Shown here: piece by piece, positions 1 through 7,231 of the stretch
Layout of the letters: every line of letters starts with the position of its first letter
Position numbering within the stretch: the stretch's first letter is position 1
Source of the DNA: JAYELX01 sp964544065
Lineage (GTDB): Bacteria; Chloroflexota; Anaerolineae; Anaerolineales; UBA11858
Length of the DNA: 34,878 bases
Direction: 5' to 3'
Assembly (NCBI GenBank): GCA_964544065.1
Contig: CAZJBA010000007.1
Span: forward strand, 1-34,878
Position numbers and translations under genes: made by a program
The notes under the pieces: model-generated
The model's database searches: none
Seen by the model: only the letters and a program-made list of their open reading frames with translations
What the model was told of the DNA's origin: nothing

Positions 1-552
1 TCTATACATATGCGATATCGGTAAAAACAACAAAACTTCAGTGTTTCCACAATCAAGGATATTTCTAATATCCCGTGGCTTTATTTCTTTGTAACCGTAA
101 GGATCAATAAAAAATAGACCTTTCGATCTATTATCCGCATTCATTACCTCTTGAGCTTTAGTTACCAAAATATCGTAATCTTCTCGAAAAAATTTAATAT
201 CTACGCTCACCGGAATCTCAATCTCATCACAAAACCTCTTTACACGGGTAATTTTGTATGTACTTGGATCTATTTGAGACAAGGCATTATCGTTAAACCA
301 GACAGTTATATTTGGACAAGTTTCGTCATTTGCATAATAATGTCTCCTAATAGTATCAAGCGCTATAATAGGACTACCTTTAGCACCATCTTCATAAATT
401 CCTTCGCCGCATAACAAATCAAAAAGGTAAATTCTATCAACGAAATCTACTCGACTCAAAATGTTTAAGTAAATCGATAAATATCTACCATACAAATCAA
501 CTTTCGCCTGAGAGTGTCCTAACAAGGTCGTCTGTGGATTATCTTGGGCCAT
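1..552 (-). CDS. tcmP: TcmP-type (three-Cys-motif partner) protein, 3' part off the window
   Basis: The first 184 residues are present; the gene continues past the left edge. The ATG at 552 has a purine-rich AGGGA upstream. An N-terminal block resembles the TcmP family: HSQAKVDLYGRYLSIYLNIL at about residues 13-32, DLLCGEGIYEDGAKGSP at 45-61 (a glycine-rich loop like that of Rossmann methyltransferases) and a FIDPYGY motif at 148-154. TcmP proteins are generally encoded next to a radical-SAM-like three-Cys-motif (phage gp37/gp68-type) protein; their reaction is not established as far as I know. The gene is visibly AT-richer than everything else in the window and uses A/T-ending codons, which suggests transfer. 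The partner gene, if present, would lie beyond the left edge. The family call rests on recognised motifs only. Confidence 0.72.
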   Translation of the reverse strand, partial: MAQDNPQTTLLGHSQAKVDLYGRYLSIYLNILSRVDFVDRIYLFDLLCGEGIYEDGAKGSPIIALDTIRRHYYANDETCPNITVWFNDNALSQIDPSTYKITRVKRFCDEIEIPVSVDIKFFREDYDILVTKAQEVMNADNRSKGLFFIDPYGYKEIKPRDIRNILDCGNTEVLLFLPISHMYR

Positions 553-600
553 TTTTTGTTCCCTAACAACTAAATTCATCGACGAAATACACTTTTACAT

Positions 601-606
601 ATTATA
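601..606 (-). promoter_or_regulatory. Candidate -10 box for the TcmP-type gene
   Basis: On the minus strand this is a perfect TATAAT about 50 bases upstream of the ATG at 552. The best -35 candidate, TTGTAA, is 19 bases further upstream, which is longer than ideal. It would give a leader of roughly 40 bases. Confidence 0.4.
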
Positions 607-673
607 CATTAAGTTATCCACATCATTACAAATCTATCCCTGTCCGCACCAAAACTTCCCACATCGCTTAAAC

Positions 674-700
674 AAAAAAAGCCGCCCCAGGACGGCTTTT
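674..700 (-). terminator. Rho-independent terminator of tRNA-Leu
   Basis: Just 3' of the tRNA, the minus strand reads AAAAGCCGTCC, a short loop, GGCGGC and a run of seven T. The GC-rich stem followed by the T run is a standard intrinsic terminator and ends the tRNA transcript before the AT-rich gene. Confidence 0.75.
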
Positions 701-704
701 CCAG

Positions 705-788
705 TGCGCTGGGAGGGGGTCGAACCCTCACGTCATAACTGACATATGGCCCTCAACCATACCTGTCTGCCAATTCCAGCACCAGCGC
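705..788 (-). tRNA. tRNA-Leu (anticodon GAG)
   Basis: The minus strand folds as a class II tRNA. The acceptor stem is GCGCTGG/CCAGCGC with discriminator A. The anticodon stem TATGG/CCATA encloses loop TTGAGGG, so the anticodon is GAG (reads CUC and CUU). The long variable arm has a GTCA/TGAC stem, as expected for tRNA-Leu. The T arm is GAGGG-TTCGACC-CCCTC. The 3' CCA is not encoded, so CCA must be added after transcription. Confidence 0.93.
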
Positions 789-801
789 TTGAGCATTCCG
801 T

Positions 802-829
802 ATTATAATCAGGCAGGTATAATTGTCAA
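802..829 (-). promoter_or_regulatory. Consensus sigma-70-type promoter for tRNA-Leu
   Basis: On the minus strand a perfect TTGACA (824-829) is followed, after 16 bases, by a perfect TATAAT (802-807). The predicted start lies about seven bases before the mature tRNA 5' end. It is the strongest promoter I can see in the window. Confidence 0.85.
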
Positions 830-893
830 GCAAGAATTTTGAGACGTGTGCACTCAAATGTGGTCAGGCAGCGTTGTGACATCCATCATGGTC

Positions 894-926
894 GGCAACG
901 GGGACGTTGCCTGGATCGATCTAGCC
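894..926. repeat. Dispersed 33-bp hairpin repeat, copy 1
   Basis: A perfect 7-bp stem GGCAACG/CGTTGCC around loop GGGA is followed by a GATCGATCTAGCC tail. The copy at 6100-6132 matches at 29 of 33 positions, with the stem intact. It lies in the 222-base spacer between tRNA-Leu and plsX, which otherwise holds two related 20-base segments (about 823-843 and 965-984, core TCAAGCNAGAATTTT). Confidence 0.65.
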
Positions 927-1010
927 GACGTCTCGTCGGCGTTTAACCCATTTGCATGCACACTGGTCAAGCGAGAATTTTAAGCCACGAAAGATTTAAG
1001 GAGAAATCAG

Positions 1011-2024
1011 ATGCGAATCGTTTTGGACGCCATGGGCAGCGATGATTGCCCTCACCCGGAGGTCGAAGGCGCATCGAAATTTGCACGTACGTTCGACGAC
1101 CAGGTCTACCTGGTCGGAGATGAGGCGGTAGTCAAACCCCACGTGGAGCCGCACCCCAACATCACCCTGATTCAGGCCAAAGACACCATCACCATGGAGG
1201 ACAAAGGCCTCAAGCTGGCTCTCAAGGCCAAGCGGCGAAACTCGCAAACGTCGATGGCCATCGGCATGGACCTGGTCAAGGAAGGCAAAGCGGATGCCTT
1301 CGTCACTGCTGGCAACACGGGCGGCGCGCTGACCACGGCCTATTTTCGCCTGAACGTGATGGAAGGCGTCGAACGTCCCGGTCTGACCGCGCTGGTACCC
1401 GTCAGTGGCGGGCATTGTGTCGTGCTCGATATCGGTGCCAACCCTGACTGCAAGCCGGAACATCTGTTGCAATTTGCCGTGATGGGCAGCATCTACGCCC
1501 AGAAGACATCCGACCGCCCCAATCCACGCGTCGGCCTGCTTTCCAATGGCGAGGAGGCGGGCAAAGGCAACGAACTGGTCAAAGAAACCTTTCCTCTGTT
1601 AGAATCAAGCAGCTTGAACTTTGTCGGCAACATCGAGGGCAAGGAGCTCTTCGGGGGCGAGGTCGACGTAGCCGTCACCGACGGATTCACCGGCAACGTG
1701 CTGATCAAATCGAGCGAGGCGGTGGCCAAATTGCTGGTCGATGAACTCAAAAACGCCTTGATGAGCAACCCCCGTACCAAAATCGGCGCGCTGTTGGCCA
1801 AACCGGCCTTCAAACAACTCAAGCAAATGATGGACCCCGATGAAATCGGCGCCGCACCGCTGTTGGGCATCAACGGGCTGGTCTTCGTCGGGCACGGGCG
1901 CTCCAACGGGCAGGCCATCTTTTCGGCCTTGCGCGCCGCTCGTCAAGCCGTTCAAGCCAACCTGATGCAAGCCTTGGGCGCCGCCATCCAAGAACAATTG
2001 AAACGCCAAAAGGTGCAAGCATGA
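1011..2024 (+). CDS. plsX: Phosphate acyltransferase PlsX
   Basis: The protein (337 aa) begins MRIVLDAMGSDDCPHPEVEG, the typical PlsX N-terminus, and carries AFVTAGNTGGALTTAYFRL and the block LDIGANPDCKPEHLLQFA (Asn in the GANPDC segment). PlsX converts acyl-ACP and phosphate to acyl-phosphate, the acyl donor for PlsY in phosphatidic acid synthesis; it is a peripheral membrane enzyme. AAGGAG sits seven bases before the ATG. The stop overlaps the fabF start by four bases (ATGA), so the two are translationally coupled. plsX-fab pairing is common in bacteria. The length matches the family. Confidence 0.96.
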   Translation: MRIVLDAMGSDDCPHPEVEGASKFARTFDDQVYLVGDEAVVKPHVEPHPNITLIQAKDTITMEDKGLKLALKAKRRNSQTSMAIGMDLVKEGKADAFVTAGNTGGALTTAYFRLNVMEGVERPGLTALVPVSGGHCVVLDIGANPDCKPEHLLQFAVMGSIYAQKTSDRPNPRVGLLSNGEEAGKGNELVKETFPLLESSSLNFVGNIEGKELFGGEVDVAVTDGFTGNVLIKSSEAVAKLLVDELKNALMSNPRTKIGALLAKPAFKQLKQMMDPDEIGAAPLLGINGLVFVGHGRSNGQAIFSALRAARQAVQANLMQALGAAIQEQLKRQKVQA

Positions 2025-3265
2025 CTCAACCTCGCGTTGTCGTCACAGGCATGGGCGCGATCACACCGCTGGGCAGTTCGGTGGCATCCTTCTGGTCGGG
2101 CCTGCTGGATGGTCGCTCTGGCGTGCGCAAGATCACCCTTTTCGATCCCGGCGAGCTACCCTGTCAGATCGCCGGGGAGGTACCCGATTTCAGGCCCAAG
2201 GATTTCATGGAAAAGAAGTTGACCCGTCGGGTCTCGCGTAGCTCTCAGATGGCCCTGGCCGCGACCGTTCAGGCCATCGAAGACGCCGGTTTACCCGAGC
2301 CATTGCCCCAACCAAAACGGGCGGGCATCGTCTACGGCACGGCCATCGGCGGGCTGGAAAGCTTTGTGGACGGAATCGAAATTCTGAATACCAGGGGGTT
2401 GCGCTATGTCAGTCCCTTTGTGTTGCCCGGCGGGATTCCCAACCTGTCGGCACACCTGATTTCGATGCGATTTCAATGTCTTGGGCCGACCCTGACCCTG
2501 ACGACGGCCTGCGCCACCGGCACGCAAACCGTTGGTGAAGGGGCCAAGCTGATTCAGCGCGGGGATGCTGATACCGTCATTGTGGGCGGGACCGAGGCCC
2601 TGGTGCGCGATTTTTCCATCGCCGGATTCTCGGCCATGCGGGCGCTGCCGACCAACTACAACGATGCACCCGAAAAGGCTTCGCGCCCTTTCGACACCGA
2701 GCGAGAAGGATTCATCTTCTCCGAGGGAGCGGGGACGCTGGTGTTGGAGCGCTTGGAGCACGCTCAACACCGGGGAGCCAGAATCCACGCCGAGGTGATG
2801 GGATACGCTTCATCAGCGGATGGGTATCACATCGCCGCGCCCCACCCCGAAGGCGAGGGAGCGATTCGGGCCATGGAATCAGCCCTCGAGGACGCCGCGC
2901 TTCTCCCCGCCGAAATCGATTACATCAACGCACACGGCTCCTCCACGCCCCTGAACGATGTCATGGAAACCAAAGCGATCAAGGCCGTTTTCGGCCAACG
3001 CGCCTACCAGATTCCGATCAGTTCGACCAAATCGATGATCGGGCATCCTATGGGCGCATCAGGCACCCTGGAAGCGATCGCCTGCATCCGAACCATCCAA
3101 GAGAACAAGGTGCATCCGACCATCAACTTAGAAAACCCCGATCCCGAATGCGATCTTGACTACGTCCCCCATCACGCCAGAGAGGTCTCGGTGACGACGA
3201 CGCTATCGAATTCCTTCGGGTTGGGCGGGCAAAACGCCTGCCTGGTGTTACGAGGTTCCCCGTAA
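2021..3265 (+). CDS. fabF: Beta-ketoacyl-ACP synthase II (FabF)
   Basis: This 414-residue condensing enzyme elongates acyl-ACP with malonyl-ACP in type II fatty acid synthesis. The nucleophile Cys164 lies in TTACATGTQT; the two catalytic histidines are His305 (NAHGSSTPLND) and His342 (GHPMGASG), with Lys337 in SSTKSM. The C-terminus NSFGLGGQNACLVL is typical. The usual NAHGTSTPxGD is NAHGSSTPLND here, a mild departure. It overlaps plsX by four bases. No acpP or fabD/fabG is nearby, so the rest of the pathway is encoded elsewhere. Confidence 0.96.
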   Translation: MTQPRVVVTGMGAITPLGSSVASFWSGLLDGRSGVRKITLFDPGELPCQIAGEVPDFRPKDFMEKKLTRRVSRSSQMALAATVQAIEDAGLPEPLPQPKRAGIVYGTAIGGLESFVDGIEILNTRGLRYVSPFVLPGGIPNLSAHLISMRFQCLGPTLTLTTACATGTQTVGEGAKLIQRGDADTVIVGGTEALVRDFSIAGFSAMRALPTNYNDAPEKASRPFDTEREGFIFSEGAGTLVLERLEHAQHRGARIHAEVMGYASSADGYHIAAPHPEGEGAIRAMESALEDAALLPAEIDYINAHGSSTPLNDVMETKAIKAVFGQRAYQIPISSTKSMIGHPMGASGTLEAIACIRTIQENKVHPTINLENPDPECDLDYVPHHAREVSVTTTLSNSFGLGGQNACLVLRGSP

Positions 3266-3289
3266 ACTGTTTACTGTCAGGAGCAAACT

Positions 3290-3985
3290 ATGAAGATTAC
3301 CCGCAATGAAAAATTAATCAACCGCAACGCCCAAATTGGCAAAATAACCAGCATCGTCAGCCTGTTGATTCTAGGTGCAGGCATGTACATCACCTTCACG
3401 CAACCTGAAAGGGTGAGTCTTTCGATGTTGGCCTTGTTGGTGGGATTTTTACTCTCGCAAGTGGGTATCTATTTCACCAACCGCTGGGGGCGAACCCCGC
3501 GGCCCGACGAGGAGATTGACAGGACTTTGAAAGGGTTTGGGCAGGATTATCACTTGTATCACTACTCGACGCCTGCGTCGCATGTTTTGGTAGGCCCGGC
3601 TGGCATTTGGGCCTTTGTTCCGAAAAGCATCTCAGGCACCATCGTTTACAACCAAAAGAAGGAACGTTGGCAAAAAAAGGGGGGCGGCATATTGAGTTTT
3701 TATTTGAAGATTTTTGCCCAAGAGAGTCTGGGACGACCGGAGCTAGAACTCCCCGCGGAACGAGGCAAGCTGCAACAATATCTGGATGAACAGCTCCCCG
3801 ACGCTGATGTTTCCGTTCAGGCTGCCTTGATCTTCAGCCATGAAAACGTCGACATTCAAGTCGCCGACGCCCCGTTCCCCACGCTACACGCCAAACAGCT
3901 CAAAGATTACTTGCGCAAGCAAGCCAAGCAGAAGCCGATCGCAAGTTACGAGATCGAGGCGGTGCAGGAGGCGTTAGCAGCGTAG
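3290..3985 (+). CDS. Membrane-anchored NERD-like domain protein
   Basis: The protein (231 aa) has two predicted membrane helices near residues 19-37 and 43-62 and a cytoplasmic C-terminal domain. Residues about 80-160 (GFGQDYHLYHYSTPASHVLVGPAGIWAFVPK onward) resemble the start of NERD (nuclease-related) domains, where a strand with a VGPxG turn precedes a catalytic segment. The usual acidic and lysine catalytic pattern is not clear, so it may be a divergent or inactive form. AGGAG precedes the ATG; the gene follows fabF by 24 bases and is probably co-transcribed. Function is unknown. Confidence 0.55.
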   Translation: MKITRNEKLINRNAQIGKITSIVSLLILGAGMYITFTQPERVSLSMLALLVGFLLSQVGIYFTNRWGRTPRPDEEIDRTLKGFGQDYHLYHYSTPASHVLVGPAGIWAFVPKSISGTIVYNQKKERWQKKGGGILSFYLKIFAQESLGRPELELPAERGKLQQYLDEQLPDADVSVQAALIFSHENVDIQVADAPFPTLHAKQLKDYLRKQAKQKPIASYEIEAVQEALAA

Positions 3986-3989
3986 TGTC

Positions 3990-4099
3990 GTATCATCCCA
4001 ACATTTTGGGAAAAACGAGCGCCGTTCCTTCATCAGGATTTGCTATCCGCTTGTTTTACCCGCAGGAACGGCGTTCGTCCCGCTTTTTTGAGAAGAAAC
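3990..4099 (+). repeat. 110-bp palindromic MITE-like element, copy A
   Basis: The ends are GTATCATCCCAAC and TTTGAGAAGAAAC, imperfect inverted copies of the family end GTATCTTCTCAAC. Inside, ACGAGCGCCGTTCCTTC (4015-4031) pairs with GCAGGAACGGCGTTCGT (4062-4078), and a small GGAT/ATCC hairpin (4036-4048) lies in the loop. Related copies are at 10867-10976, 17271-17381 and, with a changed stem, 21300-21409. It starts five bases after the NERD-like gene's stop codon. No transposase is encoded. Confidence 0.78.
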
Positions 4100-4110
4100 T
4101 CCTTTGGAAT

Positions 4111-4159
4111 AAAAAAGCCCCCAACGGTGCAATTACCGTTGGGGGCTTCGTGTTTTTTT
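4111..4159. terminator. Bidirectional intrinsic terminator
   Basis: A perfect 14-bp stem, AAGCCCCCAACGGT (4115-4128) with ACCGTTGGGGGCTT (4135-4148), has a six-base loop. A T run follows on the plus strand (4153-4159) and on the minus strand (complement of A 4111-4116). It lies between the convergent plsX-fabF transcript and the SPFH gene and can serve both. Confidence 0.88.
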
Positions 4160-4171
4160 ACCGTTTTACGT

Positions 4172-5224
4172 TTATCCTTCCAGGAAATTTTCGAGCGCTT
4201 TTTTGCTAATACGATAGGCCTTGCCGAGCTTGCGGGCCTTGAGGTCACCAGCATCAATGGCTGCGATGACATCTTCTTCGGCCACTTTCAAGACTTGAGC
4301 CACTTCCGATGGTGTCATCACGTCGGGCAGGCCACCGGCGGGGGCAGACCCTCCGGCCTGTTGGCCCTGAGCTTGACTGCCGGTCATGCCCTGCAAGGAT
4401 TGGTTGAGCACGTTGCCGACGCCCATGCCGGCCCCGATTCCGGCGGTCAAGCCCGCGCCGCCACTGGGATTTTCGGCCGCTGCACGCAAGGCATCCGCGG
4501 CTTGCAACTGCGTATAGGTCTGCATATCCAGCATACCCATAGCGCGCAATTCTTCGGCGGATTTCTCAGAGGGTTTCAGGTTCGAGATTAGGAAGGACTT
4601 GAGCGTCATGCCGAGGGAATTAAAGTGATCCTGGGCTTTGGCGCGAACGCCAGCGCTCAACTCATTGACCAATCCAATCAAGTCTACGACGCTATGCTCT
4701 GTAGCGGTTTCTCCCAAAAGATCGGTCAAATCCGAAATAAGCACCCCGCGTAAACGATCTTCAATCTCACTAGTACGAAATGCGCCTAATGAACCCACAA
4801 CTTGAGTGACGAATTGTTGGGGATCGGAAATTTGGAAGCTGTAGGTGCCAAAGCCTTGCAAAAGGGCAACGCCCAAGCCCATATTGGGGTTGCGAACAAT
4901 GACCGGTTGCGGCGTTCCCCATTTGCGATCGACGAACTCCCGCATGGAAACAAAATAAACCTCAGCCGTAAAAGGCGTTCGATTGCCAAAGGCCTTGCCA
5001 ACAAAATCAATCAAGCGGGGAATGTTGGCCGTCGCAATAGTGTGGCGTCCCGGCCCAAACACATCCAAAGCGCGCCCATCACGGAAAAAAACAGCCGCTT
5101 GCGATTCACGCACAATCACCTGAGAACCAATCCGAAAATCACCGGGGCCACTCTCCGGAAACCGTTGCACGATACGATCGCGCATTTCATCAGCATATTC
5201 AATTACATCAAATATTCTAGCCAT
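4172..5224 (-). CDS. SPFH/Band 7 domain protein with C-terminal helix-turn-helix
   Basis: The protein has 350 aa. The SPFH-type region spans about residues 25-230 (VIVRESQAAVFFRDGRALD, then GPGRHTIATANIPRL, as in YdjI-like virion-core-type SPFH proteins). A Gly/Ala/Gln-rich linker covers about 255-300. The last ~50 residues (MTPSEVAQVLKVAEEDVIAA...KLGKAYRISKKALENFL) look like an excisionase/MerR-type HTH. SPFH proteins usually form membrane-associated scaffolds; the HTH could bind DNA or another protein. The ATG at 5224 is chosen over GTG at 5227 because GGAGG is seven bases upstream of it. The coiled-coil gene lies 26 bases upstream, so the two probably form an operon. Confidence 0.8.
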   Translation of the reverse strand: MARIFDVIEYADEMRDRIVQRFPESGPGDFRIGSQVIVRESQAAVFFRDGRALDVFGPGRHTIATANIPRLIDFVGKAFGNRTPFTAEVYFVSMREFVDRKWGTPQPVIVRNPNMGLGVALLQGFGTYSFQISDPQQFVTQVVGSLGAFRTSEIEDRLRGVLISDLTDLLGETATEHSVVDLIGLVNELSAGVRAKAQDHFNSLGMTLKSFLISNLKPSEKSAEELRAMGMLDMQTYTQLQAADALRAAAENPSGGAGLTAGIGAGMGVGNVLNQSLQGMTGSQAQGQQAGGSAPAGGLPDVMTPSEVAQVLKVAEEDVIAAIDAGDLKARKLGKAYRISKKALENFLEG

Positions 5225-5250
5225 CACTTATCCTCCAATATCAAGTCCTA

Positions 5251-5766
5251 TCATTCCTGGGTCATAACCTCTTTACGACGATTGACCAGGCTAATTAATT
5301 CTTGCCCGTGATTGACCAAATTGCGAATCGCGGCGGGCAAACCATCGCTGCCAATCGAGGCCTCAACGTTATCAATGGCATGGCCGACTTCATTGACCAT
5401 TTCAAGCATGGCGGCATCATATTGATAGACTCTGGTCAACTCTTCTTGATTAATTTTGACAGCGTCAAAAAAACCTGCGTATCCATACGAGGCGCGCCGA
5501 ATCTTATCGATGAAGGTTCGCAATTTGAGGGCAGCCTTTTCCAGATCATCGACGTAGCTAAGTTCACCCTGACTAACAAGATCATTTTGCAAAGCCGAGA
5601 CTCGCTGCCAAAGCTCCTCGAAACGATCGGCGACCGTCTCGCGCAACATCTTATCAGCGGAACGCCGATTTTTCCTTTCCATGTAGCCGCTGAACCCGGG
5701 TATTTTGCTGGCAATCTTCTCGAGAGGGTTCTGATCAGCCTTTATTTTTTCAAACAAATCGGACAT
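5251..5766 (-). CDS. Conserved hypothetical coiled-coil protein
   Basis: This 171-residue, highly charged, mostly helical protein has no membrane segment or signal peptide. It begins MSDLFEKIKADQNPLEKIAS and has heptad-like hydrophobic spacing through about residues 45-165. AGGAGG precedes the ATG. I do not recognise a named family. It sits directly upstream of the SPFH/HTH gene on the same strand, so it may be a partner or regulator of that protein; this is inferred from position only. Confidence 0.7.
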   Translation of the reverse strand: MSDLFEKIKADQNPLEKIASKIPGFSGYMERKNRRSADKMLRETVADRFEELWQRVSALQNDLVSQGELSYVDDLEKAALKLRTFIDKIRRASYGYAGFFDAVKINQEELTRVYQYDAAMLEMVNEVGHAIDNVEASIGSDGLPAAIRNLVNHGQELISLVNRRKEVMTQE

Positions 5767-5876
5767 GTTTTCCTCCTGTCAAAAAATAAAATAATTGGGT
5801 AATACCAGCCCATTCTACTCAGGACGATTATAGCCTGAGTATATGTAAATTGCAATCGCCTGGTGAGGTCGGGTCA

Positions 5877-6044
5877 GGGCAATCGCATTTGGAAACTAGT
5901 CCATTGAAAGTAGTGTCGTTGCGAGGAGACGGCTCAATTTGATAAGCACAAATTAAGCATAGCGCTGCTTGTTGCGCTCCGTCGACGTGGCAACCTTCTG
6001 AATGACTGTAAAACAACCCTTTTCGTGCTAACAAGCGATTGCCC
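5877..6044. repeat. REP-like inverted-repeat block
   Basis: Perfect 10-base arms at the two ends enclose a core resembling the TGTCATTGCGAGGAG...GAAGCAATCTC palindromic repeats that are widespread in bacterial genomes. A shorter relative is at 15424-15466. The arms are preceded and followed by GGTCGGGT-like sequence. Confidence 0.5.
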
Positions 6045-6099
6045 TGGAGGTCGGGTGCACTTGTAGTCGTCAGGCAATATTTTACCACTCGCCAGGGGC

Positions 6100-6132
6100 G
6101 GCAACGAGGACGTTGCCGCGATCGATCTGGCC
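6100..6132. repeat. Dispersed 33-bp hairpin repeat, copy 2
   Basis: The stem GGCAACG/CGTTGCC is perfect, with loop AGGA, and is followed by GATCGATCTGGCC. It differs from copy 1 (894-926) at four positions, one in the loop and none in the stem. Confidence 0.65.
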
Positions 6133-6161
6133 AATGAAAACAAAATCACCCATTTTTGAAT

Positions 6162-6167
6162 TATAAT
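6162..6167 (+). promoter_or_regulatory. Candidate -10 box for fba
   Basis: A perfect TATAAT lies 58 bases before the fba ATG. No good -35 is visible at 16-18 bases upstream. It predicts a leader of about 50 bases. Confidence 0.4.
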
Positions 6168-6225
6168 AGCGATGTGTGCCAACGTTGAATCTTTTTTCCC
6201 GTACTAGCAAAAGGAGTAAATAATT

Positions 6226-7176
6226 ATGATCGTCACAACCAAGAAATTATTTGAAGCCGCCTATGGCAACTATGCAATCGGCGCCTACAACATCAATAAC
6301 CTCGAGCAGACAATGGGCCTGTTTCGGGGAAACCTGAAAAGCAATGCTCCCTTTATTCTCCAGATTAGCCGCGGGGCGCGTGCCTACACCCACAAAAGCA
6401 TGTTGGAAGGGTTAATCCGAAGCGCTGAAGCAATTTTCCCGGACGCTGTTTTCGCCGTTCATCTTGATCACGGCGACGAACAAACTTGCTATGATTGCGT
6501 CGATAGTGGCTTCTATAGCTCGGTAATGATCGATGCCAGCCACGAAGATTTTGAAACCAATGTGGCCATCACAAAACGAGTGGTGGAGTACGCCCACGCC
6601 AAAGGCGTTGTCGTCGAGGCCGAGTTAGGTCAACTGGGTGGCGTGGAGGAACACGTCAAAGTCGATGAAGCCGACGCCAAACTGACCGACCCCGACCAGG
6701 CACTTGAATTCGTCGAGCGAACGGGCTGCGACTCGCTCGCTTGTGCCATTGGCACCAGCCATGGCGCCTTCAAATTCAGCGGTTCTCAATCGTTGCACTT
6801 CGATGTGCTGGAAGAGATTCAAAAACGGTTGCCCGGCTTCCCCCTGGTCATGCACGGGAGCAGCTCCATCCCGCAAGACGAAGTCGCCCGCATCAATGAG
6901 GCCGGCGGTGAAATCCATGGCGCCAGAGGCGTCGACTCAGATCAATTCAAGCACGCCTCCAAGTTAGGCGTCACCAAAGTCAACATCGATTCCGATGGCC
7001 GCCTGGTCTGGACCCGCGTCCACCGCGAACACTTCATCGAGCATCCCGAAAATTTCGACCTGCGTAAGCCCGGCAAAATCTTCATGGAAGAATATGCCAA
7101 CTTCATCGCTGCAAAGAACGTCAAATTGGGCAGCGCGGGCGAATTGGACAAAGTTCGCAAGATGCTGACAGAGTAA
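6226..7176 (+). CDS. fba: Class II fructose-1,6-bisphosphate aldolase
   Basis: This 316-aa zinc enzyme cleaves fructose-1,6-bisphosphate to DHAP and glyceraldehyde-3-phosphate in glycolysis and gluconeogenesis. HLDHGD (residues 79-84) holds the catalytic Asp81 and zinc ligand His82; His179 (GTSHGAFK) and His210 (VMHGSSS) are further ligands; VNIDSDGR follows as the phosphate-binding segment. AAAGGAG precedes the ATG. It has its own candidate promoter and terminator. Related ketose-bisphosphate aldolases (tagatose, sedoheptulose) share this fold, so the exact sugar is the main doubt. Confidence 0.93.
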   Translation: MIVTTKKLFEAAYGNYAIGAYNINNLEQTMGLFRGNLKSNAPFILQISRGARAYTHKSMLEGLIRSAEAIFPDAVFAVHLDHGDEQTCYDCVDSGFYSSVMIDASHEDFETNVAITKRVVEYAHAKGVVVEAELGQLGGVEEHVKVDEADAKLTDPDQALEFVERTGCDSLACAIGTSHGAFKFSGSQSLHFDVLEEIQKRLPGFPLVMHGSSSIPQDEVARINEAGGEIHGARGVDSDQFKHASKLGVTKVNIDSDGRLVWTRVHREHFIEHPENFDLRKPGKIFMEEYANFIAAKNVKLGSAGELDKVRKMLTE

Positions 7177-7193
7177 CGTCATTCATCCAAGAG

Positions 7194-7223
7194 TCGGGAG
7201 TAGGGGGTTCCCGATCTTTTTTT
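7194..7223 (+). terminator. Intrinsic terminator after fba
   Basis: TCGGGA (7194-7199) and TCCCGA (7209-7214) form a perfect 6-bp stem with a nine-base G-rich loop, followed by TC and seven T (7217-7223). It ends nine bases before the Nudix start codon. Confidence 0.78.
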
Positions 7224-7231
7224 ATTTTCCC

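Larger units (their letters stand above)
5767..6225. other. Repeat-rich intergenic region between divergent genes
   Basis: No gene is supported in these 459 bases. They hold an imperfect palindromic block with a GTCGTTGCGAGGAG motif (from about 5914), perfect 10-base inverted copies GGGCAATCGC (5877-5886) and GCGATTGCCC (6035-6044), a second 33-bp hairpin repeat (6100-6132) and the fba -10 box. Short open frames here encode nothing family-like. Confidence 0.7.

Noticed and set aside
151..414. An 87-codon plus-strand open frame
   Set aside because: It is antisense to the TcmP-type gene, has no ribosome binding site and no family-like sequence.
614..622. A perfect DnaA box (TTATCCACA)
   Set aside because: It is single, with no cluster, AT-rich unwinding element, dnaA or dnaN nearby; chance in AT-rich DNA is likely.
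4040..4591. A 183-codon plus-strand frame across the terminator and SPFH gene end
   Set aside because: It reads through repeat copy A, the terminator and the antisense of the SPFH/HTH gene; its composition is that of a shadow.
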